Part shown: piece after piece, positions 17,239 to 25,200 of the stretch
Layout: every line of letters starts with the position of its first letter
Position numbering within the stretch: position 1 is the first letter of the stretch
Source: Shewanella benthica
GTDB taxonomy: Bacteria; Pseudomonadota; Gammaproteobacteria; Enterobacterales; Shewanellaceae
DNA length: 64,000 nucleotides
Assembly (NCBI GenBank): GCA_023284085.1
Contig: JAKVHY010000016.1
Span: forward strand, 1-64,000
Direction of reading: 5' to 3'
Notes under the pieces: model-generated
Told to the model about the DNA's origin: nothing
Seen by the model: the letters and a program-made list of their open reading frames with translations, nothing else
The model's database searches: none
Program-made: the position numbers and the translations under genes

Positions 17239-18864
17239 CTAACCCCTAGTTCCTAAGATCTGCTCTATCTTTTCCATATCTAAATCTTGTTCCAGCTGAT
17301 CGGCAAATCGATTCAACTGCTGATCACGAATGGCATCTATGTCGACGGGGTCGGCATCCGACATACCGGCCCATTTAAGTAACAGCGCGCAGGCATCCGG
17401 TGAATCGAACAGGCCGTGCAGGTAAGTGCCTAACACTTGGCCATCTTCTGAGAGCAAACCGTCACTGAACGAGCCTGCAGCAGACTCATCTTCAACTTTT
17501 GACTCCACCGGAGATAAGCTCAGGGGCTGAAGTTGGCCTTCGGCTTGAGTTTTAAGTAACAGGGACTGGCCACAATGGATCTCATAGCCTTTCACCTCAG
17601 TCTGCTCACCGAGTAACGTCAGCTTACCTGTCACTTGGCGTAGGACTTTCTTGGGCTTTAGCTCAGTGACCAAGGGCAATAACTCCAGTCCTTCGCTCTC
17701 ACCGGGCTCGCCTTCGACGCCGCTTGGGTCATCGATAAGCAGGCCAAGCATCTGATAGCCGCCACAAATCCCCAGCAGCTTGCCGCCGTATCTCAAATGC
17801 TTCTTGATGCCTATGTCCCAACCTTGCTCCCGTAGGAATTCCAGGTCGGCGCGGACATTTTTACTGCCGGGTAATATGATGAGATCCGCTTGTGGTAACA
17901 CACCAAACTCAGATTGACTCTCGGCTTGGGTCTGCAGGGATACATAGTTAAATTCAACATGGGGGTTGAGCCGCAGAGGGTCGAAATCGGTGTGATTGCT
18001 GATCCGCGGGAAGACGAGTACTAAGACCTTGAGCCTGGTCTGAGTCGATTTATTCGGTGCAGGTGTCAGTGCATCCTCGGCATCCAGATGCAGATCGTGC
18101 AGATAGGGCAGTACACCCAAAACAGGCTTATTGGTGTACGCTTCCAGCCAGTCTAACCCCGATTGCAGCAGGGCTATATCGCCGCGGAAACGATTGATAA
18201 CGAAGCCTTTGACTCTGGCCTGCTCTGACTCAGACAATAATGCTAAGGTGCCCACCAGATGGGCGAATACGCCACCTTTATCGATATCGGCAATGATGAT
18301 CACGGGACAATCTACCGCTTCGGCGAACCCCATGTTGGCGATATCACCTTCGCGCAGGTTGATCTCAGCCGGACTGCCCGCCCCTTCTACCATCACCAGC
18401 TCATAGGCATGGGTTAAACGCGAAAACGAATCCAACACGGCAGACATGGCTTTGACCCGATAACCGGGCAGGTATTCATCTCCACTCCCATCACCCTGAC
18501 CTTGATGCAGGCCGAAGAAGGTCTTAGCCTCCATCTGATCCAGTGCATGGCCCTGAACTATCACCTGAGCACCAGTATCTGAGCTAGGTTTAAGCAAGAT
18601 GGGATTAAAATCTGTGTGCAGGGGTAAACCACAGGCCACCGCCTGTAATGCCTGAGCACGGCCAATCTCTCCACCATCGGCCGTTACCGCACTGTTGAGT
18701 GCCATATTCTGTGGTTTAAACGGGGCAACGTGCCTGCCCTTGCGGGCAAATAAGCGACACAGGCCAGCGACTAAGGTGCTCTTACCTGCATCGGAAGTCG
18801 TTCCCTGCACCATAAGCACACGGGCTGAGCCCATCTTTGGAATATCTCTATTATCGGGATTCAT
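17239..18864 (-). CDS. cobQ: Cobyric acid synthase, glutamine-hydrolysing
   Basis: Amidates adenosylcobyrinic acid a,c-diamide at four side chains to give cobyric acid. The N-terminal dethiobiotin-synthetase-like ATPase domain opens with [20 protein letters not shown] and includes [10 protein letters not shown]. The C-terminal glutamine amidotransferase-like domain has the nucleophile in [12 protein letters not shown] and the late GTYLHGLFD His. The length of 541 residues is somewhat above the usual 480-500 because of a loop near residue 450. It lies between cobU and cobO in the operon. Confidence 0.96.
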   Translation of the reverse strand: MNPDNRDIPKMGSARVLMVQGTTSDAGKSTLVAGLCRLFARKGRHVAPFKPQNMALNSAVTADGGEIGRAQALQAVACGLPLHTDFNPILLKPSSDTGAQVIVQGHALDQMEAKTFFGLHQGQGDGSGDEYLPGYRVKAMSAVLDSFSRLTHAYELVMVEGAGSPAEINLREGDIANMGFAEAVDCPVIIIADIDKGGVFAHLVGTLALLSESEQARVKGFVINRFRGDIALLQSGLDWLEAYTNKPVLGVLPYLHDLHLDAEDALTPAPNKSTQTRLKVLVLVFPRISNHTDFDPLRLNPHVEFNYVSLQTQAESQSEFGVLPQADLIILPGSKNVRADLEFLREQGWDIGIKKHLRYGGKLLGICGGYQMLGLLIDDPSGVEGEPGESEGLELLPLVTELKPKKVLRQVTGKLTLLGEQTEVKGYEIHCGQSLLLKTQAEGQLQPLSLSPVESKVEDESAAGSFSDGLLSEDGQVLGTYLHGLFDSPDACALLLKWAGMSDADPVDIDAIRDQQLNRFADQLEQDLDMEKIEQILGTRG

Positions 18865-18912
18865 TTTTAGTTTTAGTTGTAGTTAGATAAGTTTTTAATT
18901 GATAGGAACGAG

Positions 18913-18943
18913 TTCCTAGGGCCTAGACTCTAGGAACTAGCAA
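18913..18943. repeat. CTAG-rich element, cobU-cobQ gap
   Basis: ttcctagggcctagactctaggaactag contains four CTAG words and is nearly self-complementary. See the related elements at 14437, 20651 and 25153. Confidence 0.65.
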
Positions 18944-18946
18944 CTT

Positions 18947-19501
18947 CTACCCCTTCAATCTCATGGGTAAACCCGCTGTCACTTTAGTCACTGTATCAGC
19001 AATAGCCGCTATATCTTGATGCAGCCAACCCGCCTCATCGACGAAGCGGCGATTAATCTCACCCAGAGGCACAATGCCGCAGCCAACTTCATTGCTGACC
19101 AGATATATCTCACCGGGTAATTCGGTTAATGCCGAGAGTAAGGCTTGTTTTTCGTCGTTCCACTTACGATCGCAATCGGTGAATACCGTAGGAGAATCTT
19201 CGAGCATCAAGTGATTGGTTAACCAGAGTGTCAGGCAGTCGACTAGGATTACCCTATCCTCCCTGGCATATTCACTCAGGGTTTCCACCAGATTTAACCG
19301 GATCTCGACGGTTATCCAGTCCAGGCTATCAGCCTCTCGGTCGGCTTTATGACGAGTAATTCTGTCATCCATCTCGTCATCTAAAGCCTGAGCCGTCGCA
19401 ATATAGACGCACTGATAACCATTTTCGCTACATGCCTTTGCCGCATTGGTGGCATAACCCGTCTTACCACTGCGGGCCCCACCGAGTACCAGATGTATCA
19501 T
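18947..19501 (-). CDS. cobU: Adenosylcobinamide kinase / cobinamide-phosphate guanylyltransferase
   Basis: Phosphorylates adenosylcobinamide and then transfers GMP to make adenosylcobinamide-GDP. The P-loop GGARSGKT is at residues 7-14, followed by YIATAQALDDEMDDRITRH with the guanylylated-His region, and LVDCLTLWLTNHL and EVGCGIVPLG family segments. Length of 184 residues matches the family. It sits 92 bases after cobS in the operon. Confidence 0.96.
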   Translation of the reverse strand: MIHLVLGGARSGKTGYATNAAKACSENGYQCVYIATAQALDDEMDDRITRHKADREADSLDWITVEIRLNLVETLSEYAREDRVILVDCLTLWLTNHLMLEDSPTVFTDCDRKWNDEKQALLSALTELPGEIYLVSNEVGCGIVPLGEINRRFVDEAGWLHQDIAAIADTVTKVTAGLPMRLKG

Positions 19502-19592
19502 GCTATACCTCCTGAGATGCTCTTCGCTCTCATAATAGCTCTCATATAATAGCTCTCAAACAGCTAGCGCACATCACCGAAAGCCGTTTCTA

Positions 19593-20408
19593 TCATGCAA
19601 GGCTAGCTAACAAGAGCATATAAAAAACCAGCTCAGAGACTTGTTGTGCCGCTCCTAAAGTGTCGCCGGTATAACCACCTATCTGTCTTCGAAAAACAGT
19701 CACCAATAACCAGCGAACGAGGAATAAACTTACTACTATCAGTATGGCTGACCCCAGACCACTAAGCCATAAAGCCAGAACACCTGTGACCAGTAAAATA
19801 GCAAGTTCATTGGTGGTTTGGCTTTCGGCCAATGGCTTACTCTTGCTGCCCTTCTCTTTACTTTCACCTTCACTAACGCTAGTGGCGCTAGCATAAGCAT
19901 CACTGACATAAGTGTCGGTAAAGATAATACTCGCGGCCAACACCCGGCTGAGGCAGTGACCCAGAATCAGCGCAACAATGACAAGTTCAGGATCATATAG
20001 CGCCAGTTCTAACAGCAACATGTACTTTAATATCATGGACAACAACAGGCTTACCGCGCCATAAGTCCCGATACGGGAGTCTTTCATTATTTTCAGTTTA
20101 TCGGCAACCGCCCAACCGCCACCAAAACCATCGGCGGTATCGGCCAGACCATCTTCATGGAAAGCCCCAGTCACTGCCACACCCGCGATCATAGCCAATA
20201 TTATGCTGATAGATGTAGGCAGAACAAACAGGCTGAGCTCGTAGACCAGAGCCGAGATCGCACCGACGAGTATCCCAACCAAACCAAAATACCTGCTGGC
20301 CTTATTGAGATTATCGCCATCAACTTTGACCCAAGCCGGCATAGGGATACGGGTAAAGAAGCCCATAGCGATAAAAAACAGCGTTAGTTCTCTGCGTAAT
20401 ACGTCCAT
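19593..20408 (-). CDS. cobS: Adenosylcobinamide-GDP ribazoletransferase (cobalamin synthase)
   Basis: Integral membrane enzyme that joins adenosylcobinamide-GDP to alpha-ribazole to form cobalamin. It opens FFIAMGFFTRIPMPAW and has the acidic motif AFHEDGLADTADGFGGG with Mg-binding Asp residues, plus six or seven hydrophobic helices and the late GGYTGDTLGAAQQ segment. At 271 residues it is slightly long owing to a Ser/Glu/Lys insert near 180-195. Cobalamin operon member. Confidence 0.96.
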   Translation of the reverse strand: MDVLRRELTLFFIAMGFFTRIPMPAWVKVDGDNLNKASRYFGLVGILVGAISALVYELSLFVLPTSISIILAMIAGVAVTGAFHEDGLADTADGFGGGWAVADKLKIMKDSRIGTYGAVSLLLSMILKYMLLLELALYDPELVIVALILGHCLSRVLAASIIFTDTYVSDAYASATSVSEGESKEKGSKSKPLAESQTTNELAILLVTGVLALWLSGLGSAILIVVSLFLVRWLLVTVFRRQIGGYTGDTLGAAQQVSELVFYMLLLASLA

Positions 20409-20419
20409 AAATAATCCTT

Positions 20420-20686
20420 TAAAAGAAGTCCCTAAAAGCTAAGAAAGCTATAAGCTGTAAGGCCCAAGACAGAGCTAAGAAAGCGTCGAGATTCGAGCTC
20501 AAGACAAAACAAAGAAAGTCTCGAGTTATAGCTCGTAACTCGTGGCTAGCTAAACCTAAAACCTTCGCGGCTAAAGCCGCTCCTACACGGAGAAATAGCT
20601 CGTAACTTAAAACTTACGACTTACGACTTACGACTTACAACTCAGTTTCCTAGGCCCTAGAACCTAGCCCCTAGAAACTTTTTTAA
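20420..20686. repeat. Intergenic micro-repeat mosaic, cobT-cobS gap
   Basis: A 280-bp gap without a gene. In order it holds aagctataagctgtaag, tcgag words alternating with caagac, a REP-like core at 20562-20586 (ccttcgcggctaaagccgctcctac), three copies of ttacgac (about 20610-20640) and a CTAG cluster with four CTAG words at 20651-20677. The same modules recur in neighbouring gaps in different order. Confidence 0.7.
20562..20586. repeat. REP-like palindrome
   Basis: ccttcgcggctaaagccgctcctac can form the GCGGCT/AGCCGC stem. A near-identical copy lies at 21876-21900 and a doublet at 6816-6874. Confidence 0.65.
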
Positions 20687-20687
20687 G

Positions 20688-21716
20688 CTAAATCTCTATT
20701 CCTGCATCGCTGAAGCTGGCCATCTCATTGTAGAAACCCGCTGCGGCCTGGATTATAGGTAGTGCCAATGCTGCACCGGTTCCTTCACCCAACCTCATGC
20801 TTAATGTCAATAAAGGCCTGGCCTGAAGGTGCTCCATCATCAAGCAGTGTCCCCGCTCATCGGATTGATGGCCGAAGATCATATAGTCACGCACATTTTC
20901 ATTGATCTGCACCGCAACCATAGCAGCCGCTGTAGCGATGAAGCCATCGACCACGACTAACATTTTTCTTTCCGCGGCGGCTAACATAGCGCCTGTTATC
21001 TGCACTATCTCAAAACCACCTAAACAAGCCAGAATATTCATAGGGTTGGTCAATTCAGGCTGATGAAGATGCAGGGCTTGCTCGACCAGAAGCTGCTTTC
21101 TCTTCAGAGTCGCAGCATCTATACCTGTGCCTCGACCGACACATTCGGACCCCTTTATATTCATTATGCTGGCCATGATTGCCGCCGCCGATGAGGTATT
21201 GCCTATCCCCATCTCACCACAGGCAATTAAATTTGTCCCTTGCTGGTGATGATATTCGATTCGGTTACGCGCCATCTCGAAGCCTTGTTTAACCGCACCT
21301 AAGGTCATAGCAGCCTGTTTGTGTATTGGATTTGTTCCCGCACCTAATCTCTGTTCGATAATTCCTTCGACACCTTCGAGTGGTTGCAGAATTCCGCAAT
21401 CGATCACCTCTAACTCGAAGCCAACTTGGCGACAAAAGACATTGATTGCGGCGCCACCTTTGATGAAGTTCATCACCATCTGGGTCGTCACATCGCTGGG
21501 CGCTATCGATACCCCTGATGCTGCTATGCCGTGGTCAGCGGCAAAAACCAGCAGTTTAGGCTTGATAATTTCAGGCTTATCCTTGCCTAGCACTCGCGCC
21601 AATTGCATGGCAAGATTTTCCAGCTCACCCAGAGCACCTAATGGTTTGGTCTTATTGTCGATCTTATGCTGAATCTCTTCATCGAACTCATGACTCACCG
21701 GACTAATATCAAACAT
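20688..21716 (-). CDS. cobT: Nicotinate-nucleotide-dimethylbenzimidazole phosphoribosyltransferase
   Basis: Makes alpha-ribazole phosphate from nicotinate mononucleotide and the lower-ligand base. The [18 protein letters not shown] active-site segment, the [13 protein letters not shown] segment and the C-terminal [13 protein letters not shown] with the catalytic Glu are all present. I take the ATG preceded by AGGG as the start; a GTG three codons upstream is in frame. About 342 residues, normal length. Cobalamin operon member after btuC. Confidence 0.96.
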   Translation of the reverse strand: MFDISPVSHEFDEEIQHKIDNKTKPLGALGELENLAMQLARVLGKDKPEIIKPKLLVFAADHGIAASGVSIAPSDVTTQMVMNFIKGGAAINVFCRQVGFELEVIDCGILQPLEGVEGIIEQRLGAGTNPIHKQAAMTLGAVKQGFEMARNRIEYHHQQGTNLIACGEMGIGNTSSAAAIMASIMNIKGSECVGRGTGIDAATLKRKQLLVEQALHLHQPELTNPMNILACLGGFEIVQITGAMLAAAERKMLVVVDGFIATAAAMVAVQINENVRDYMIFGHQSDERGHCLMMEHLQARPLLTLSMRLGEGTGAALALPIIQAAAGFYNEMASFSDAGIEI

Positions 21717-21744
21717 TATCGACACCCTGTTTATTTTCGTTATT

Positions 21745-21905
21745 TATTATTTTATAAAAGCAAAAACAGTTTTAAGTTTTAAGCTATAAGGCTCAAGACA
21801 CAGCCAAGAAAGTCTCGAGTTAACGATGACGATTACTTACCGCTTAAAGCTTACAGCTTATAGCTAGATCTAAAACCTTCGCGGCTGAAGCCGCTCCTAC
21901 ATGGA
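21745..21905. repeat. Intergenic micro-repeat mosaic with REP-like element, btuC-cobT gap
   Basis: The gap repeats the modules of the other cobalamin gaps: ttttaagctataaggctcaagac, tctcgagtt, ttaccgcttaaagcttacagcttatag and the REP-like ccttcgcggctgaagccgctcctac (21876-21900). Confidence 0.65.
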
Positions 21906-21911
21906 GAGTTT

Positions 21912-23036
21912 TTACTTCCTTCGACTAAGAATTCCTAAAAAGAAGATACTGCCTATCACAGCTGTGATTATGCCTACGGGCAATTCTTGATGGCTCAGCA
22001 TGGTCCGCGCTAATACATCGACCCACACCATAAACAGTCCGCCGACTAAGGCCGTGGTGATGAGTGGAAACTGACCGGGAAACAAGATTCTCACGGTATG
22101 AGGCACCATTAAGCCGATAAAACCTATACCGCCACAATTAGCAACGAGAATCGCGGTGATGATGGAGCAGAGCAGCAACATCTGCAACCGCAATCGACTC
22201 ACGTTTATCCCTAATGTATGGGCCGTTTCATCACCGGCGCGCATGGCCATTATCTGCCTCTTAAACAGTAAGATGATACCTGTACAGCCAGTGACGATAA
22301 TAAAAGGCGCGATCAATCCGCTCCAGCTGGCTTTCGAGAAGCTTCCCAGACTCCAAAACAGCACAGATGCAGCCGCCTGAGGGTCGGAGAAATAGAGTAA
22401 CAAGCTGGTAAGCGCACCGAACATAAATGATATCGCCACACCTGAGAGCAACATCCGCTCTATCTGGCTACTCATATGCCGGCCACATAGAGCCAGCACC
22501 ATAGCAACCGACAAACCGGCCCCCATAAAAGCACCTAAAGGTAATGTCATCCAGCTAAACTGTTCGAACAGATTTGAACTAGCAAAAAGTCCTGAGCCGG
22601 TAAATAGCGTCAACACAATCACAGCACCGAAAGATGCTCCGGAAGATATACCGAATAGATAAGGATCTGCCAATGGATTACGCGTTACAGTTTGCAGCAC
22701 GCTACCTGCGATAGAGAGACCAGCTCCGGCAATAAATGCCAATATGACTCGAGGGAATCTCAGTTCCATCACTATGCGCTGGGTGATGCTAGCAACGTCA
22801 CCAATCCCGAACATCTTATGTAAGACCACATCTAACGTATCCATAAACGTGATATTTGCAGCACCAAAACTCGCGGCAAACATCAGACTCAGCAGAGATA
22901 ACGAGCTCAGGGAGAATAATATCCACTTATGAGCAAACAGCTCATGCTTTACCAAGTCGACTTCACCGGTTTTCATTTCAATTGAATCAGTTTCCGCCAT
23001 TCCAACTCCAGCTGTGAGCTTAATACTGCTAGTCAT
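21912..23036 (-). CDS. btuC: FecCD-type ABC permease, vitamin B12 import
   Basis: Inner-membrane permease of the corrinoid importer. It has about ten hydrophobic helices, the family segment LRFPRVILAFIAGAGLSIAGSVLQ followed by NPLADPYLFGISSGASFGA, and the ATPase-coupling loop in GIGFIGLMVPHTVR. I set the start at the ATG that overlaps the last 8 bases of btuD; a longer frame runs 37 codons further upstream inside btuD and has no support. The N terminus before the first helix (about 45 residues) is longer than in E. coli BtuC. The start could be one of two later Met codons. Confidence 0.9.
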   Translation of the reverse strand: MTSSIKLTAGVGMAETDSIEMKTGEVDLVKHELFAHKWILFSLSSLSLLSLMFAASFGAANITFMDTLDVVLHKMFGIGDVASITQRIVMELRFPRVILAFIAGAGLSIAGSVLQTVTRNPLADPYLFGISSGASFGAVIVLTLFTGSGLFASSNLFEQFSWMTLPLGAFMGAGLSVAMVLALCGRHMSSQIERMLLSGVAISFMFGALTSLLLYFSDPQAAASVLFWSLGSFSKASWSGLIAPFIIVTGCTGIILLFKRQIMAMRAGDETAHTLGINVSRLRLQMLLLCSIITAILVANCGGIGFIGLMVPHTVRILFPGQFPLITTALVGGLFMVWVDVLARTMLSHQELPVGIITAVIGSIFFLGILSRRK

Positions 23037-23919
23037 GGCCAGTGTCCCCGAGAGAGACAGGGCCACTTTTATTAACCAGCCCCTTGTCATGCCCCTGCTC
23101 GTAAGCCGTCTCATATCCATAGTAGTAACAGATCTGTGGATTGCCATGTTGAGGATGAGGCGTGACGTGGGAACAGACTCCGAAGACCTCGCCTATGGCC
23201 TGCTCTGTGAGCACCTCTTTAGGTGAACCGTAGCTAATACATTTTCCCTCTTCCAGCAGAAGTAACTTGTCACACATTGCGCTAGCGAGATTGAGATCGT
23301 GAATAGAGGTGATCACAGTGATCCCGATTGAGCGCAGCAGCTCCATGATCTGGATCTGATAACGGATATCTAAATGATTGGTCGGCTCATCGAGAATGAG
23401 CAGTTTAGGTTGCTGCACTATGGCACGAGCGATCAAGGCTCTTTGCTTTTCACCGCCGGAGAGATGCTCATAACTCTGCTTAGCCTTATGGGTTAAGCCC
23501 ACTTTTTCCAGCGCATCGGATATCAACACCCGATCGGCAGAATTAGTGAATTCGAACGGGCCCTTATGGGGGGTCAAACCGATAGCCACCAGCTGCGCCG
23601 TGGTTAACTCGAAGTGCTGAGGGGTGTCTTGCAATACTACCGCCACCTCTCTGGCAAAGGCTTTAGAGGAGAGATGAGTTATCTCTTGGCCAAATAGCTG
23701 TATTTGGCCGCTGTCAGGCCTGATATATCGATAGATACAACGAAGCAAAGTCGACTTTCCCGCACCATTAGGTCCGATAATGCCGAGCATCTCTCCACGT
23801 CTTATGGAGAAGCTTACCTGCGACAGAATTGGGCGTGACTCGACCTGCCAGCTGAGATCGCGCACATCCAAGGCGAGGTCAGGTGTGCTCTGTGACCTTG
23901 AGTCTGAAACTAATGACAT
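23029..23919 (-). CDS. btuD: ABC transporter ATP-binding protein, vitamin B12 import
   Basis: ATPase for the importer. It has Walker A GPNGAGKSTLL, the signature LSGGEKQRALIARAI, Walker B LLILDEPTNHLD and the SIHD switch His. Length of 296 residues includes a C-terminal tail (from about 260) absent from the core domain. It is the first gene of the operon, about 50 bases after the cobalamin riboswitch, and overlaps btuC by 8 bases. Iron-siderophore importers have the same fold; the riboswitch and gene neighbours favour B12. Confidence 0.93.
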   Translation of the reverse strand: MSLVSDSRSQSTPDLALDVRDLSWQVESRPILSQVSFSIRRGEMLGIIGPNGAGKSTLLRCIYRYIRPDSGQIQLFGQEITHLSSKAFAREVAVVLQDTPQHFELTTAQLVAIGLTPHKGPFEFTNSADRVLISDALEKVGLTHKAKQSYEHLSGGEKQRALIARAIVQQPKLLILDEPTNHLDIRYQIQIMELLRSIGITVITSIHDLNLASAMCDKLLLLEEGKCISYGSPKEVLTEQAIGEVFGVCSHVTPHPQHGNPQICYYYGYETAYEQGHDKGLVNKSGPVSLGDTGHD

Positions 23920-23956
23920 CTATGACTCCCCCGAGTTACCCGCTCGAGTATTATCG

Positions 23957-24150
23957 CGACAAAATAAGGCAGGTATCCTGACTGGTGATTTTGAGAAGGT
24001 TTTAGGTCCTAGACTCTAGGCACTTCTTTAAAAATCACTCACAGTTGCGGGCACAGTTTGGGCTTCGAAAGCTGACAGCGAATGCTGCTAAAGCTATAAA
24101 CTAAAGCAGCTAATTATAAGCTAGGAGCTATCGTCCCAATTCCCTTTTAA
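23957..24150 (-). promoter_or_regulatory. Cobalamin riboswitch
   Basis: On the minus strand the sequence contains, in order, GGGAATTGGGACGAT (about 24131-24145), a variable arm, the core TGTGCCCGCAACTGTGAGTG (about 24035-24055) and the B12 box AGTCAGGATACCTGCC (23969-23984), the conserved landmarks of the cobalamin class. It lies directly before btuD and should turn down the whole btuD-btuC-cobT-cobS-cobU-cobQ-cobO operon when adenosylcobalamin is plentiful. The exact outer stem limits are approximate. An insertion carrying ctagactctagg sits between core and box. Confidence 0.95.
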
Positions 24151-24457
24151 GTTTGAGTTAGCAATAAAATGGGCACACTTGATTAAGTGGCCAGATTAGC
24201 TCTCAACACCTCATATTGCGAACTTGAAATCTTCCTCTTAGAAGCTAAAAGGAATGAAAAATTTACATAACAAGTTCTAATGGGCGCTATTATGCCGATT
24301 TTACCCGCCTTAGCAAATTGTACCTGTGAAGTTAAATGGATGACTCAGGCAATCATTAGCAGGATTCATCATTAACAGTCATGCATTTCGATGCCCAACA
24401 CAGGAGTAGGCATGATTAGCTCACTCGCGCGCCAGCATGAAGCCAGCTTAAAAAAAC
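24151..24457. other. Promoter region upstream of the riboswitch
   Basis: About 300 bases between cobC and the riboswitch hold no gene. The operon promoter must lie here, but I cannot fix a -35/-10 pair with confidence. Confidence 0.4.
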
Positions 24458-25117
24458 CTAGGCATCGCCCCAATGCAGCTTAGTGAAGTGGCCTTGAGGG
24501 GAGGTAAATACAGAGATCTTGACCACAGATGCATAAGTCAGCGACAGTTGAGTGTAAAAACCGGCCACACCACTCACGCCAAGGGCATTGGCCATCAAGT
24601 GTCTCATCACCCCGGCGTGGGTGATCAAGAGTAAAGTCTGTCCGTTATATTGCTGTAGAATAGTCTGCCATAAGGCATCGACTCTGGACTCAAACTCAAG
24701 CGTGGACTCACCATTAGGCGGCGTCACGGCCCAGGGATCCTTCCAATAGTTTTCTATCATCTGAGCAGAGTTTTGATACAAACTCTCTATGGTCTCACCA
24801 TCCCAATCACCAAAATTAACCTCCTTTAAATCTTCCTCCAGTTTTAACGGCACCCCATTTTTCTGGGAGAGATTGAGTGCAAAATCACTGCAGCGACGCA
24901 ATGTAGATGAGAACAGGTGGTCAAACTTAACATCATGTCGCTCGACGAGACGCTCGATAGCGGCGGCCATCGATGCTCGCCCCGTCTGGCTCACGACGAC
25001 ATCGGTATGCCCCCTGAGTATCTCGCCGCCTTCGCATTCGCCATGACGAAGAAGATAAAAGACAGTGGTGCGCTCAGCCTTATTCTCAACGCTGTGTTGG
25101 TTGTCGGCATTTTTCAA
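24458..25117 (-). CDS. cobC: Histidine phosphatase, probable alpha-ribazole phosphatase
   Basis: Removes the phosphate from alpha-ribazole-5'-phosphate (or from cobalamin-5'-phosphate). The catalytic motif LLRHGECEGG is at residues about 22-31, with the second His in LLITHAGVMRHL and the substrate Glu in EVNFGDWDG. 219 residues, typical. The frame can only start at a TTG (25115-25117) or later; a short ATG frame with ribosome-binding-like ggagcc lies just upstream in another register. It is in the same direction as the cobalamin operon but upstream of its riboswitch, so it is separately expressed. Confidence 0.87.
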   Translation of the reverse strand: MKNADNQHSVENKAERTTVFYLLRHGECEGGEILRGHTDVVVSQTGRASMAAAIERLVERHDVKFDHLFSSTLRRCSDFALNLSQKNGVPLKLEEDLKEVNFGDWDGETIESLYQNSAQMIENYWKDPWAVTPPNGESTLEFESRVDALWQTILQQYNGQTLLLITHAGVMRHLMANALGVSGVAGFYTQLSLTYASVVKISVFTSPQGHFTKLHWGDA

Positions 25118-25152
25118 GATACTTGATACTCGTCAGCCATATTGGCTCCTTT

Positions 25153-25180
25153 GCTAGTTCCTAGAGTCTAGGCCCTAGTC
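25153..25180. repeat. CTAG-rich element, kinase-cobC gap
   Basis: gctagttcctagagtctaggccctagtctc contains four CTAG words, the same family as at 14437, 18913 and 20651. Confidence 0.6.
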
Positions 25181-25200
25181 TCTTGTTCCCAGAAATAAGT

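Noticed and set aside
23036..23147. Longer btuC start inside btuD
   Set aside because: No ribosome binding site at the upstream starts; the ATG overlapping the btuD stop fits translational coupling and family length better.
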